From contig CANDFO010000060.1 in assembly GCA_947384055.1 (NCBI GenBank), forward strand, positions 1-14,530: a stretch of 14,530 nucleotides of DNA. Reading direction: 5' to 3'. Below are positions 1-6,844 of this stretch, piece after piece. The position numbers and the translations under genes are program-made. This stretch comes from an uncultured Flavonifractor sp. GTDB lineage: Bacteria > Bacillota > Clostridia > Oscillospirales > Oscillospiraceae. A model generated the notes under the pieces. It was given only the letters and a program-made list of their open reading frames with translations. It was not told the DNA's origin and made no database searches. Position 1 is the first letter of the stretch; each line of letters starts with the position of its first letter.

Positions 1-42
1 CTGCTCCGCCGGGCCAGTGTTGGGATATAATGACGCAAATCA

Positions 43-129
43 GCGTTGACACCTTCCGCCGCAGTACATTTTGATTGCCAGCTCTCTGGTTTCTTCCGGG
101 TATGCATGCCGCTTCTGTCCTTTTTCTCA
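43..129 (-). pseudogene. Possible decayed IS1-like transposase N-terminal fragment
   Basis: On the minus strand, the frame bounded by stops at 40-42 and near 130 reads HAYPEETRELAIKMYCGG followed by RCQR and a stop. The pattern YPEET-x3-A-x2-MY-x-G resembles the helix-turn-helix start of InsA/IS1-type transposases. There is no good start codon in this frame and it stops after about 29 codons, so if real it is a remnant that is interrupted or continues in another frame to the left of the window. An extended -10 (TGG then TATAAT, 138-146, minus strand) lies just upstream, without a recognisable -35. The match is short and made from memory, so the call is tentative. Confidence 0.22.
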
Positions 130-224
130 TATTTCCTATTATACCATTCAATCTTTCTTTTGGACATTCCCAGAGGATTTGATTCCAGCTGACAAAAAAT
201 CACCGGGCGGAGGCCAAATACCTC

Positions 225-253
225 TTGCATTTTTTGCAGTATTCTGCTATTAT
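225..253 (+). promoter_or_regulatory. Probable sigma-A promoter of rpmB
   Basis: TTGCAT (225-230) is followed by a 17-bp spacer and TATTAT (248-253). A TG dinucleotide one base upstream of the -10 (245-246) makes it an extended -10 promoter. A second possible -10, TATAAT, lies at 251-256 but would need a 20-bp spacer. Transcription would start near 260, leaving a leader of about 45 nt before the rpmB ATG. Confidence 0.6.
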
Positions 254-303
254 AATAGCCGATGCTCTGTGAAGCGATCTTGTAAAGCGAGGAGGTATAG
301 CGA

Positions 304-492
304 ATGGCCAAATGTGAATTTTGCGATAAGGGCGTTGTGTTCGGCATCAAGGTCTCTCACTCCCACCGCCGCAGCAACCGTCCCTGGAAACCCAACGTAA
401 AGCGCGTCAAAGCAATCGTAAACGGCACGCCGAAGCACGTGTACGTCTGCACCAGATGCCTCCGTTCGGGGAAAGTTACCCGCGCTGTATAA
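304..492 (+). CDS. rpmB: 50S ribosomal protein L28
   Basis: A 62-residue protein of the normal length for bacterial L28, a component of the large ribosomal subunit. It opens MAKCEFC and carries CTRC near its end, so C4, C7, C49 and C52 form the four-cysteine zinc-binding set of the zinc-containing form. The central SHSHRRSNRPWKPNVKRV stretch is the family's basic rRNA-binding signature. GGAGG at 291-295 lies 8 nt before the ATG and fixes the start. The gene stands alone, with its own promoter upstream and an intrinsic terminator 60 nt downstream, so it is monocistronic. It converges on the minus-strand gene that ends at 624. The call rests on direct family recognition and is secure. Confidence 0.97.
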   Translation: MAKCEFCDKGVVFGIKVSHSHRRSNRPWKPNVKRVKAIVNGTPKHVYVCTRCLRSGKVTRAV

Positions 493-502
493 GAGCCTGT
501 TT

Positions 503-593
503 GGAGCTTCTCCCACAGTGGGAGACAAACTCCTCCCTTATGCGGTCTAAAAGACCGCCGCCTGCTGTAACCAGAGGCGGCGGTCTTTTTTTT
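503..593 (+). terminator. rpmB intrinsic terminator, preceded by a small hairpin
   Basis: A perfect 13-bp stem (551-563 with 575-587, arms AAGACCGCCGCCT / AGGCGGCGGTCTT, 11-nt loop) runs into an uninterrupted T tract to 593. A smaller hairpin, TCTCCC-acagt-GGGAGA (509-514 with 520-525), can be lengthened by GGAG 503-506 and CTCC 530-533 and precedes it. The left flank of the stem has AAAA, so the structure may also stop minus-strand transcription coming from the gene ending at 624. It lies between two convergent genes. Confidence 0.92.
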
Positions 594-623
594 GCCGGCC
601 GGCGCTTCCCGCGGGAAAAGCGC

Positions 624-2288
624 TCACGCGGTTCCCCACTGGTATTGTTCTGCAAGCCGGGCGATGATCAGCAGGGCCTCCTGCCGGGTGATGCTGCCGT
701 CAGGCCGGAAGCACCCCTTATCGTTCCCCAGCATAATGCCGTTCTGATAGACATACCACACCGGTATGGCGGCCCACTCCTGAATCTGAGGGGCGTCCTG
801 AAAGACCGTCAGGCTGCCGGGCATGTCGAGGGACTTTTCGTTGTTGAGGTTGAGCAGAAAACTGTACAGCATCTTGGCGCTCTCCTGCCGGGTGAGCGGC
901 CGGTCCGGTTCTATGGTGGCGCCGGATGTCCCAGAGATAATTTTCAGGTAGAGCCCTTTGCGCAGGTCCGCCTCCAAGAGATGTCCGTCCAGGTCCTGGA
1001 ACTCCTGCCGCTTGGGCACGGTGACAGGGTATCCTCTTTTCCACTCAAAGAGGGAAACCAGTATGTGGACCATCTCAGCCCGTGTGATATTGGAGCGGTA
1101 GTGGTCCCACAGCATGGGCGGGACCAGGTCCAGCTCATAGAGCCGGGATACCTCCGGATAAGCCCAGGCGTCCAGGCCGTCCAGCGCTCCGGTTTGGCAG
1201 CGCTCGGGCTCGGCTAAGCCGGATGAAAGAATCGAGGCGGGCGTATTGATATTGGCGTTGGTGGATTTGCCCAGCTGGAAATCCCGGTTGCGCCCCCAGG
1301 CGAAGAGCGCGCCGTTCTGATTGAGCGCCAGACTGTGGTCCGTGCCGGAGGCAATGTATTGGGCCCTTCCCCCGAAGGAGGAGATTTTAATCGGTGATGA
1401 CCGGTAATTTTGGGGGTCCGACTGTCCCAGCTGCCCATATTCCCCATATCCCCAGGTGTACAGCTCCCCCTTTTCCGTGGCGACCATGGAAAAGCCGCTT
1501 CCGGCGGAGACCAGCGCCCCGCCGCTGATGCCCTTCACCGCTGTAGGGACGGTGTAAATACTGTCCGGACCGGTGTCCTGGCGGTTGGGGCCCCGATGTC
1601 CCCACTGATAGACCGTGCCCTGGAACGTGACCGCCAGCGAGTGAGAGAGCCCCGCCGCAATGTCCACCACGTCAAAGAGCCCCTGAATCCGGACGGGAGT
1701 GCTCCTGGCCTCCTGGGTGCCGTCGCCCAGCTGCCCGAAATCGTTGGCGCCCCAGGCCCACACATCGCCGGTGGAGGTCAGCGCCAGACAATGCGCGCCT
1801 CCCGCGGAGATTACGCTGATCCGCGGCAGGCCCTGCACCTGCTCCGGTGTCCCGCCGTAGGACCACATCCAGACGGTGCCATCCTTTTTCAGGGCTAAAA
1901 GGCTGCTCTGCCCCGCGGCAATGTCCTCAACGCCGGACAATCCGGGGACCTGCACAGGCTCCGCGTCTGTGTGATAGCCCCACTGGTATACCGTGCCGTC
2001 ATATCTGAGCGCCGCCGAAAAATTGCTTCCGGCGGCCACGGAAACTGCCGTCATACCCTTCAGCTCTGTGGGAGCTTTGGCCTCGCTTACGCCGGGGAGC
2101 CCCAGCTGGAAGTCCTGATTGGAGCCCCAGACCCAGACAGAGCCGTTATCTTTCACAACCAGAGTATGGGAGGTTCCGCATGCGGCGATATGGTGCCGGC
2201 TGTTCATCCCCGCGGCCTCCGCCCGGGGCAGGGCGGAGCACAGCAGAACGCCCGCCAGCAGCGCCGCCAGCCACTGTTTCTTTCGCAT
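624..2288 (-). CDS. Secreted RCC1-repeat beta-propeller protein with C-terminal SLH domains
   Basis: A 554-residue exported surface protein. Residues 1-26 form a signal peptide (MRKK, then a hydrophobic core, then ALPRAEA). Residues about 30-355 hold seven RCC1-type units, each centred on a V/L-x-x-WG strand and a following GxxxQLG-like turn: W54-G55, W103-G104, W142 (here WS), W179-G180, W229-G230, W279-G280 and W331-G332. That is enough to close a seven-bladed propeller. Residues about 371-546 hold three SLH motifs (ITRAE near 401, LTRQE near 465, ITRQE near 533), the family known to bind pyruvylated secondary wall polymer. The inference is a wall-anchored binding or scaffold protein; the ligand is unknown. 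AAAGGAG (2297-2303) fixes the ATG. It is the second gene of a two-gene unit, 36 bp after the membrane protein gene. Confidence 0.88.
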   Translation of the reverse strand: MRKKQWLAALLAGVLLCSALPRAEAAGMNSRHHIAACGTSHTLVVKDNGSVWVWGSNQDFQLGLPGVSEAKAPTELKGMTAVSVAAGSNFSAALRYDGTVYQWGYHTDAEPVQVPGLSGVEDIAAGQSSLLALKKDGTVWMWSYGGTPEQVQGLPRISVISAGGAHCLALTSTGDVWAWGANDFGQLGDGTQEARSTPVRIQGLFDVVDIAAGLSHSLAVTFQGTVYQWGHRGPNRQDTGPDSIYTVPTAVKGISGGALVSAGSGFSMVATEKGELYTWGYGEYGQLGQSDPQNYRSSPIKISSFGGRAQYIASGTDHSLALNQNGALFAWGRNRDFQLGKSTNANINTPASILSSGLAEPERCQTGALDGLDAWAYPEVSRLYELDLVPPMLWDHYRSNITRAEMVHILVSLFEWKRGYPVTVPKRQEFQDLDGHLLEADLRKGLYLKIISGTSGATIEPDRPLTRQESAKMLYSFLLNLNNEKSLDMPGSLTVFQDAPQIQEWAAIPVWYVYQNGIMLGNDKGCFRPDGSITRQEALLIIARLAEQYQWGTA

Positions 2289-2324
2289 TTCAAAGGCTCC
2301 TTTCTCTGCATCTTTGGAACTGGT

Positions 2325-3437
2325 CTACGGAATAACAAGCGTGAGACTGTTGGAATAATCGCCATGTGGAGTGGTAATTTTGACGGAAATGACAGCCTGC
2401 CCGGAGCCGAGGATGTGCACCACAGTTTCCAGTCCGTCGGTACTGTCCACGTACGCCGCTGTGGAGTTGGAGGAGCTCCATCGAATGGAGCTGATCTCTG
2501 TGCTGTCGGGCTTAACCGTGCAGGACAGGGGAATATTCTGGCCGGGCTCCAGATTGGCGCTGAATGAGCCGGGCGTGAAGGAGAGCGACGGAGCCGGCGG
2601 CGGCGTGGGCGCCGGAGTTGGGACGGGCGACGGCTTCGGCGTCGCCCTGGGCCTTGCGGAGGCGGTCTGCTTTGGCGTCTGCCGTGGAACAGACGGTTCC
2701 TGCGTATATCCGGGTATGTCCGGCGGGAGAGGGAGGTACGTGTCTGCCGGCGCCGGTGTTCCCAGTACTATGACATTACCCGCTGAAGGCCTTGACAGGG
2801 ACATGCGTTTTTCCTTTACCGGTTTATGTATGTCCAGCAGCTTCGTATTGTGTGATGCCGGATAAAAATTTTTTGCCGCGTGTACCTCCAGCAGTTCTCC
2901 GCTGGGCAGCCGGATTTCAACCGTGAGGCTGCGCCGGGCCAAAGAATGGTCCAGCGTAACAACGTCTGAAAAAATACGCCTGTCTTCGGCGCGCTTGTAG
3001 TCCGAGATTTCAGAAATTCTGGTCTCATCCTCATAAATAATAATGGTATTGACGGTTCTGTTTGCCTCCACCGTTATTATGTAGCTGTACCCGGAACTGT
3101 CGGAATCCCCTTGTATCTGCTCTATATCACGTCTGTATATCTGCGGCGGACAGGTGCGGGGATACAGGTAAAACCAGTCCACCAGGACAGTCACAACCAA
3201 CATGATCGCAAGGATAATAATTTTGGGCCTGCTTTTCAGATTGGAAAATACGGCGACAGCCAAAGCTATAATATCAAGGACCAGACCGACGATCTCCAGC
3301 ACCGCGGTGTCTGCATATTTGCAATAATTGATAACAAGAACAGAAGACACAACTACGGCGGCTGCCAGCAGGATTCCCAGCAAAACAAACGCTGCTTTTT
3401 CTCCCCAGGTGCTGTTTTCTGTTTCACTCATATCCAT
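2325..3437 (-). CDS. Membrane protein with Pro-rich stalk and Ig-like C-terminal domain, unknown function
   Basis: A 370-residue protein that I do not recognise as a named family. Three hydrophobic helices lie at about 14-37, 45-65 and 72-91. A mixed, probably extracytoplasmic region (about 100-220) follows, then a stalk rich in Pro, Thr, Ala and Ser (about 226-284). The C-terminal domain of about 85 residues (FTPGSFSANLEPGQ, RWSSSNSTAAYVD, GSGQAVISV) has the strand pattern of bacterial Ig-like (Big_2-type) domains. The natural reading is a membrane base holding an Ig-like tip out into the wall. The ATG at 3437 has GGGTG only one base away; the ATG two codons in (3431) has the same GGGTG at a normal 7-nt spacing and may be the true start. 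It lies 36 bp upstream of the SLH protein gene, so the two are probably co-transcribed. Confidence 0.72.
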   Translation of the reverse strand: MDMSETENSTWGEKAAFVLLGILLAAAVVVSSVLVINYCKYADTAVLEIVGLVLDIIALAVAVFSNLKSRPKIIILAIMLVVTVLVDWFYLYPRTCPPQIYRRDIEQIQGDSDSSGYSYIITVEANRTVNTIIIYEDETRISEISDYKRAEDRRIFSDVVTLDHSLARRSLTVEIRLPSGELLEVHAAKNFYPASHNTKLLDIHKPVKEKRMSLSRPSAGNVIVLGTPAPADTYLPLPPDIPGYTQEPSVPRQTPKQTASARPRATPKPSPVPTPAPTPPPAPSLSFTPGSFSANLEPGQNIPLSCTVKPDSTEISSIRWSSSNSTAAYVDSTDGLETVVHILGSGQAVISVKITTPHGDYSNSLTLVIP

Positions 3438-3540
3438 TCACCCAAAATAATCTTTCTACTCGGTACGTTTTTTCTCTTCCGTCCATCCACGCGGGTAAAA
3501 TCTTTTTGTGCGCGGACCGCCCTGAAAAACCTCTTACCTT

Positions 3541-3569
3541 TATATAGCAGGAATTCTTCGGTTTGTAAA
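3541..3569 (-). promoter_or_regulatory. Probable promoter of the Ig-like/SLH two-gene unit
   Basis: On the minus strand TTTACA (3564-3569) is followed by a 17-bp spacer and TATATA (3541-3546), with TG one base upstream of the -10. The start point would be near 3534, giving an untranslated leader of about 100 nt. It lies back to back with the plus-strand promoter at 3642-3670. Confidence 0.55.
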
Positions 3570-3641
3570 GGATATTTTTTCTTTTCTAATTATTTGTATC
3601 GAAAATTTTCCGACATGCGGATTTTCCGGCATTGCAGGGCG

Positions 3642-3670
3642 TTGTAACTTGGACAGTTCCATGGTATAAT
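3642..3670 (+). promoter_or_regulatory. Probable promoter of the Nudix-wal operon
   Basis: TTGTAA (3642-3647), a 17-bp spacer and a perfect TATAAT (3665-3670), with an extended -10 TG at 3662-3663. The start point would be near 3677, about 45 nt before the first gene. No second obvious promoter is seen between the five following genes, so this one probably drives them all, although an internal promoter inside a coding region cannot be excluded. Confidence 0.65.
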
Positions 3671-3721
3671 ACCAGGAAAGCGTCTATGATATGCCGGAAG
3701 AGATGTTAGGAGTGCTTCTGT

Positions 3722-4258
3722 ATGGAACTGATGGAAAAGACCGTTGAACAGCAGACAATTTTTGAAGGTGCCATTATCCGCGTGCGCAGGGACCGGGCGG
3801 AGCTTCCCAACGGGCACATCGCCGGGCGGGAAGTGGTGGAGCACCCGGGCGGCGTGGCGGTGCTGGCCCTGCACGGGGACGGCACGGTGAGCGTCGTGCG
3901 GCAGTTCCGCTACCCCTTCCAGGAAGTGGTCACGGAGTTGCCAGCCGGCAAGCTGGAGCACGGGGAGGACCCCCGCCTGGCCGCTCTGCGGGAGCTGGAG
4001 GAGGAGGTGGGGGCCAAAGCCGGAAAACTCACTTATCTGGGCTGTCTGTACGCCTCCCCGGGCTTCTGCACAGAGGTTCTGCACATGTATCTGGCCCAGG
4101 AGCTGGAGCTGGGCCGGTGTCACCCGGACGAGGATGAGTTTTTGGAGACGGAGCGGGTCCCGTTCCAGACCCTGGTGGACCAAGTGATGAACGGAACGCT
4201 GAAGGACGCCAAGACCGTGGCCCTGGTACTGAAAGCCAAGGGGTATCTGGGGATGTAA
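3722..4258 (+). CDS. Nudix hydrolase, ADP-ribose pyrophosphatase type
   Basis: A 178-residue Nudix protein. The box G-x5-E-x7-RE-L-x-EE-x-G-A occupies residues 76-98 (GKLEHGE, then RELEEEVGA), with the metal-binding glutamates intact. The segment SPGFCTE (112-118) places a proline about 15 residues after the box, as in ADP-ribose pyrophosphatases (NudF family), which split ADP-ribose into AMP and ribose 5-phosphate. The N-terminal part (VVEHPGGVAVLAL, VRQFRYPF) is also typical of that group. TTAGGAG (3706-3712) lies 9 nt before the ATG; a second ATG three codons in is less well placed. It is the first gene of the wal operon, 18 bp before walR. No direct link between ADP-ribose turnover and wall signalling is known to me, so co-expression may be incidental. 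The substrate is inferred. Confidence 0.88.
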   Translation: MELMEKTVEQQTIFEGAIIRVRRDRAELPNGHIAGREVVEHPGGVAVLALHGDGTVSVVRQFRYPFQEVVTELPAGKLEHGEDPRLAALRELEEEVGAKAGKLTYLGCLYASPGFCTEVLHMYLAQELELGRCHPDEDEFLETERVPFQTLVDQVMNGTLKDAKTVALVLKAKGYLGM

Positions 4259-4276
4259 TGCAGTAGGGAGGATAGC

Positions 4277-4987
4277 ATGGGCAAGCGCGTATTGATTGTC
4301 GAGGACGAGAAGAGCATTGTAGACATTTTGAATTTCAACCTGACCAAGGAGGGGTATGGGGTGCTGGAGGCCTACGACGGGGCGGAGGGTCTCCGGCTGG
4401 CCAGGGAGCAGGACCCGGACCTGATCCTGCTGGACCTGATGCTGCCCAGAATGAACGGCTTCGACGTGTGCCGCAGCCTGCGGGAGGCGGGATGCGGCAC
4501 GCCGGTGATTATGCTCACCGCCCGGGAGGAGGAGACCGACAAGGTCCTGGGTTTGGAGCTGGGGGCGGACGACTATATCACAAAGCCCTTCTCTATGCGG
4601 GAGCTGCTGGCCCGGGTCAAGGCCAACATCCGCCGCAATGAGATGGCTGCGGCTTCCGCCCCCGCCGCGCCCGCGGCAGGCGGGAACCGGCTGGAGCTGG
4701 GGCGTATTGTAATTGACCCGGACCTGATGGTGGCCTACAAAGACGGCAGAACTCTGGAGCTGACCCAGCGGGAGTATGAGCTGCTCAAGTATCTGGGCAG
4801 TCAGCCCGGCAAGGTTTTTTCCCGGGAGGCACTGATGGAGCACGTCTGGAATTACGAGGGCTATGTGGGCGACGTGCGGGCAGTGGACGTGGCGGTGCGC
4901 CGCCTGCGGGAAAAAGTGGAGGACGACCCCGCCCAGCCCCAGTTCATTGTCACCCGGCGGGGACTGGGCTATCTGTTCAGCGTGTAA
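4277..4987 (+). CDS. walR: Response regulator WalR (YycF), OmpR/PhoB family
   Basis: A 236-residue DNA-binding response regulator. The receiver domain (about 3-117) has the acidic pair E9/D10, phospho-acceptor D53 in LILLDLMLP, T81 and K103. An Ala/Pro-rich linker (about 122-137) leads to a winged-helix DNA-binding domain (about 139-235) with the LELTQREYELLKYL, VFSREALMEHVW and VRRLREKVE segments of the PhoB class. In Firmicutes WalR controls peptidoglycan hydrolases and other wall-turnover genes. The WalR assignment rests on the adjacent WalK-like kinase with YycH and YycI proteins, because OmpR-family members are otherwise hard to tell apart. GGGAGG (4266-4271) lies 5 nt before the ATG. 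There is a 72-bp gap to walK. Confidence 0.9.
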   Translation: MGKRVLIVEDEKSIVDILNFNLTKEGYGVLEAYDGAEGLRLAREQDPDLILLDLMLPRMNGFDVCRSLREAGCGTPVIMLTAREEETDKVLGLELGADDYITKPFSMRELLARVKANIRRNEMAAASAPAAPAAGGNRLELGRIVIDPDLMVAYKDGRTLELTQREYELLKYLGSQPGKVFSREALMEHVWNYEGYVGDVRAVDVAVRRLREKVEDDPAQPQFIVTRRGLGYLFSV

Positions 4988-5009
4988 CGGCCGGAGCGCC
5001 GGGAAAGAA

Positions 5010-5053
5010 CCGGGGCCGCGCTGAGGGTGGACAGGCCTGTCCGCGGGGGAGGG
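5010..5053 (+). promoter_or_regulatory. Intercistronic palindrome and strong Shine-Dalgarno ahead of walK
   Basis: A perfect 14-nt palindrome, GGACAGGCCTGTCC (5029-5042), ends 2 nt before the purine-rich ribosome binding site GGGGGAGGG (5045-5053). The site lies 6 nt from the TTG at 5060 and decides that start, since no ATG follows within six codons. A weaker GC-rich fold (CCGG 4999-5002 with CCGG 5010-5013) lies upstream. The palindrome could act as an RNA hairpin tuning kinase translation or as a DNA site; the sequence does not decide. Confidence 0.5.
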
Positions 5054-5059
5054 ATTTGA

Positions 5060-6844
5060 TTGTTCCGCAGCCTTCACATGAAGCTGATGCTGATTATGAC
5101 GCTGCTCATTGTGGCCCTGATGACCGTAGTGGGCGCGTTTCTCATCAACTCTGTGGTCAACTACTATATTCAGGACTTCTATACCCAGATGTCCGAGGCC
5201 TTTGGGGACCCGGATTTCTGGGCGGACCTTCAGACCCCGGCCGACGGGGAGGAGGACGGAGCCGCCAGCATTGAGCGCATTCTGCACACCTATAACAGCG
5301 CGTTGGGCGTCAACGACCGCAGCCGCAAGTATTATGTGCTGGACGGCAATGACGCCCATTTTCTGGCGGGGTCCGGCGGGCAGGAGGGCGGCCAGGAGGT
5401 GCCCCTGACTCGCAATCTGAGTCTGGCCCTCAACGGAATCCAGGGGGATGAGAGCGATCCTACCGCCGCCTTCATGGACGTGGCGGTCCCCGTCCGGCGG
5501 GGGGATGCCGGCTACATCATCTATGTGCGGGACGACCGCTCCACGGTGCAGGCCCTGAATAACGAGCTGATCACCCTGATTCTGGAGGCCCTGCTGTTTG
5601 GACTGGTCATCTCGGTGCTGCTGTCCTTTCTGCTGTCCAAAACCCTGATCACGCCCATCGAGCGGCTGACCGAGGGGGCCGAGCGGGTAGCCAACGGGGA
5701 GTTCTCCAAAAAAATCGAAGTGGCCTCCCGGGATGAGATTGGCGTGCTCACCGGCACCTTCAACGACATGGCCCTCCGGCTGAAAACCACTCTGGAAGAG
5801 GTGGAAAACGAGCGCAATAAACTGGGCACGCTGTTCCTCCACATGACCGACGGGGTGGTGGCCTTCTCCCGGGATGGGGCGGTGATCCAGTCCAATCCCG
5901 CCGCCGAGGAGATGCTAGGCCGGGCGGTCCCCATCGGAGGCAGCGAGGACTACGATACCCTTTTTTCCGACGTTGCTCCCCTCCAGGGGGTTCTGGCGGT
6001 GGAGCAGCCGGGATATCTGGATGGCACCCGGGATGTGGGCGGCCGGATTCTGGAGCTGCTGCTGACCCCCTTTGACCAGGAGCGGATGGGGGGTGTGCTG
6101 GTGGTAATCCACGACGTGACCGAGCAGCGCAAAACCGAGGACATGCGCCGGGAATTCGTGGCCAACGTGTCTCACGAGCTGCGTACCCCCCTCACCAATA
6201 TCCGCTCCTATGCGGAGACGCTCACCGACAACGCCGGGGAGCTGCCGCCCGAGATGGAGCGGAAATTCCTGGGGGTTATTCTCAATGAGTCTGACCGGAT
6301 GACCCATATTGTGCAGGATCTGCTGACCCTCTCCCGCTTTGACTCCGGCCGCAGTGAGCTCAAGCTGGCCCCCTTTGACTTCGGGGAAGCGGTGCAGGAT
6401 GTGTATAACGCCATTTTGATGGAGGCCCAGCGCCACAGCCATACCGTGGAGCTGGCGGTGTCCCCCGGCCTGCCCGAAATCCTGGGGGACCGGGAGCGGG
6501 TGGTGCAGGTGATGATGAACGTGGTGTCCAACTCCATCAAGTATACCCCCGACGGAGGGCATATCCGCATTTCTGCCGGAAAGCGGGGCCCTTGGGTGTG
6601 GATGGAGGTAGAGGACAACGGTATCGGCATTCCAAGGGAGGACCGGGGGCGGATTTTTGAGCGCTTTTACCGGGTGGATAAGGCCCGTTCCAGGGAGTCC
6701 GGCGGTACGGGACTGGGTCTGTCCATCGCCAAGGAGATTGTGGACCGGCACGAGGGCAGCCTGGAGCTGGTGGACCGGCCGGGTCCGGGCCTCACCGTCC
6801 GGCTGACCCTGCTGGTGGAGGGACCCCGCCATGGCAGGAGCTGA
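5060..6844 (+). CDS. walK: Sensor histidine kinase WalK (YycG)
   Basis: A 594-residue membrane kinase, partner of WalR. Helix 1 is about residues 9-29, an extracytoplasmic sensor region about 30-165, helix 2 about 170-194, then HAMP (about 195-245, ITPIERLTEGAERVANGEF), a PAS domain (about 255-352), the phospho-acceptor domain with H372 in FVANVSHELRTPLTN, and an ATPase domain with the N box at N491 (NVVSNSIKYTPDGG), DNGIG (519-523) and GTGLGL (549-554). All catalytic motifs are intact. The order TM-sensor-TM-HAMP-PAS-kinase is that of WalK. Translation starts at TTG, justified by the strong ribosome binding site at 5045-5053; the next in-frame ATG is residue 7. The 3' end overlaps yycH by 14 bp, so the two are probably translationally coupled. 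Confidence 0.93.
   Translation: MFRSLHMKLMLIMTLLIVALMTVVGAFLINSVVNYYIQDFYTQMSEAFGDPDFWADLQTPADGEEDGAASIERILHTYNSALGVNDRSRKYYVLDGNDAHFLAGSGGQEGGQEVPLTRNLSLALNGIQGDESDPTAAFMDVAVPVRRGDAGYIIYVRDDRSTVQALNNELITLILEALLFGLVISVLLSFLLSKTLITPIERLTEGAERVANGEFSKKIEVASRDEIGVLTGTFNDMALRLKTTLEEVENERNKLGTLFLHMTDGVVAFSRDGAVIQSNPAAEEMLGRAVPIGGSEDYDTLFSDVAPLQGVLAVEQPGYLDGTRDVGGRILELLLTPFDQERMGGVLVVIHDVTEQRKTEDMRREFVANVSHELRTPLTNIRSYAETLTDNAGELPPEMERKFLGVILNESDRMTHIVQDLLTLSRFDSGRSELKLAPFDFGEAVQDVYNAILMEAQRHSHTVELAVSPGLPEILGDRERVVQVMMNVVSNSIKYTPDGGHIRISAGKRGPWVWMEVEDNGIGIPREDRGRIFERFYRVDKARSRESGGTGLGLSIAKEIVDRHEGSLELVDRPGPGLTVRLTLLVEGPRHGRS

Noticed and set aside
3643..3659. WalR-box at the operon promoter
   Set aside because: TGTAAC is present, but the second half-site five bases on reads CAGTTC and does not match TGTWAH, so only half a box exists.
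3590..5842. 750-codon open frame on the minus strand
   Set aside because: It lies fully opposite the Nudix, walR and walK genes, whose families are certain. It is His/Gln/Gly/Pro-rich with no domain pattern, the usual antisense shadow in GC-rich DNA.
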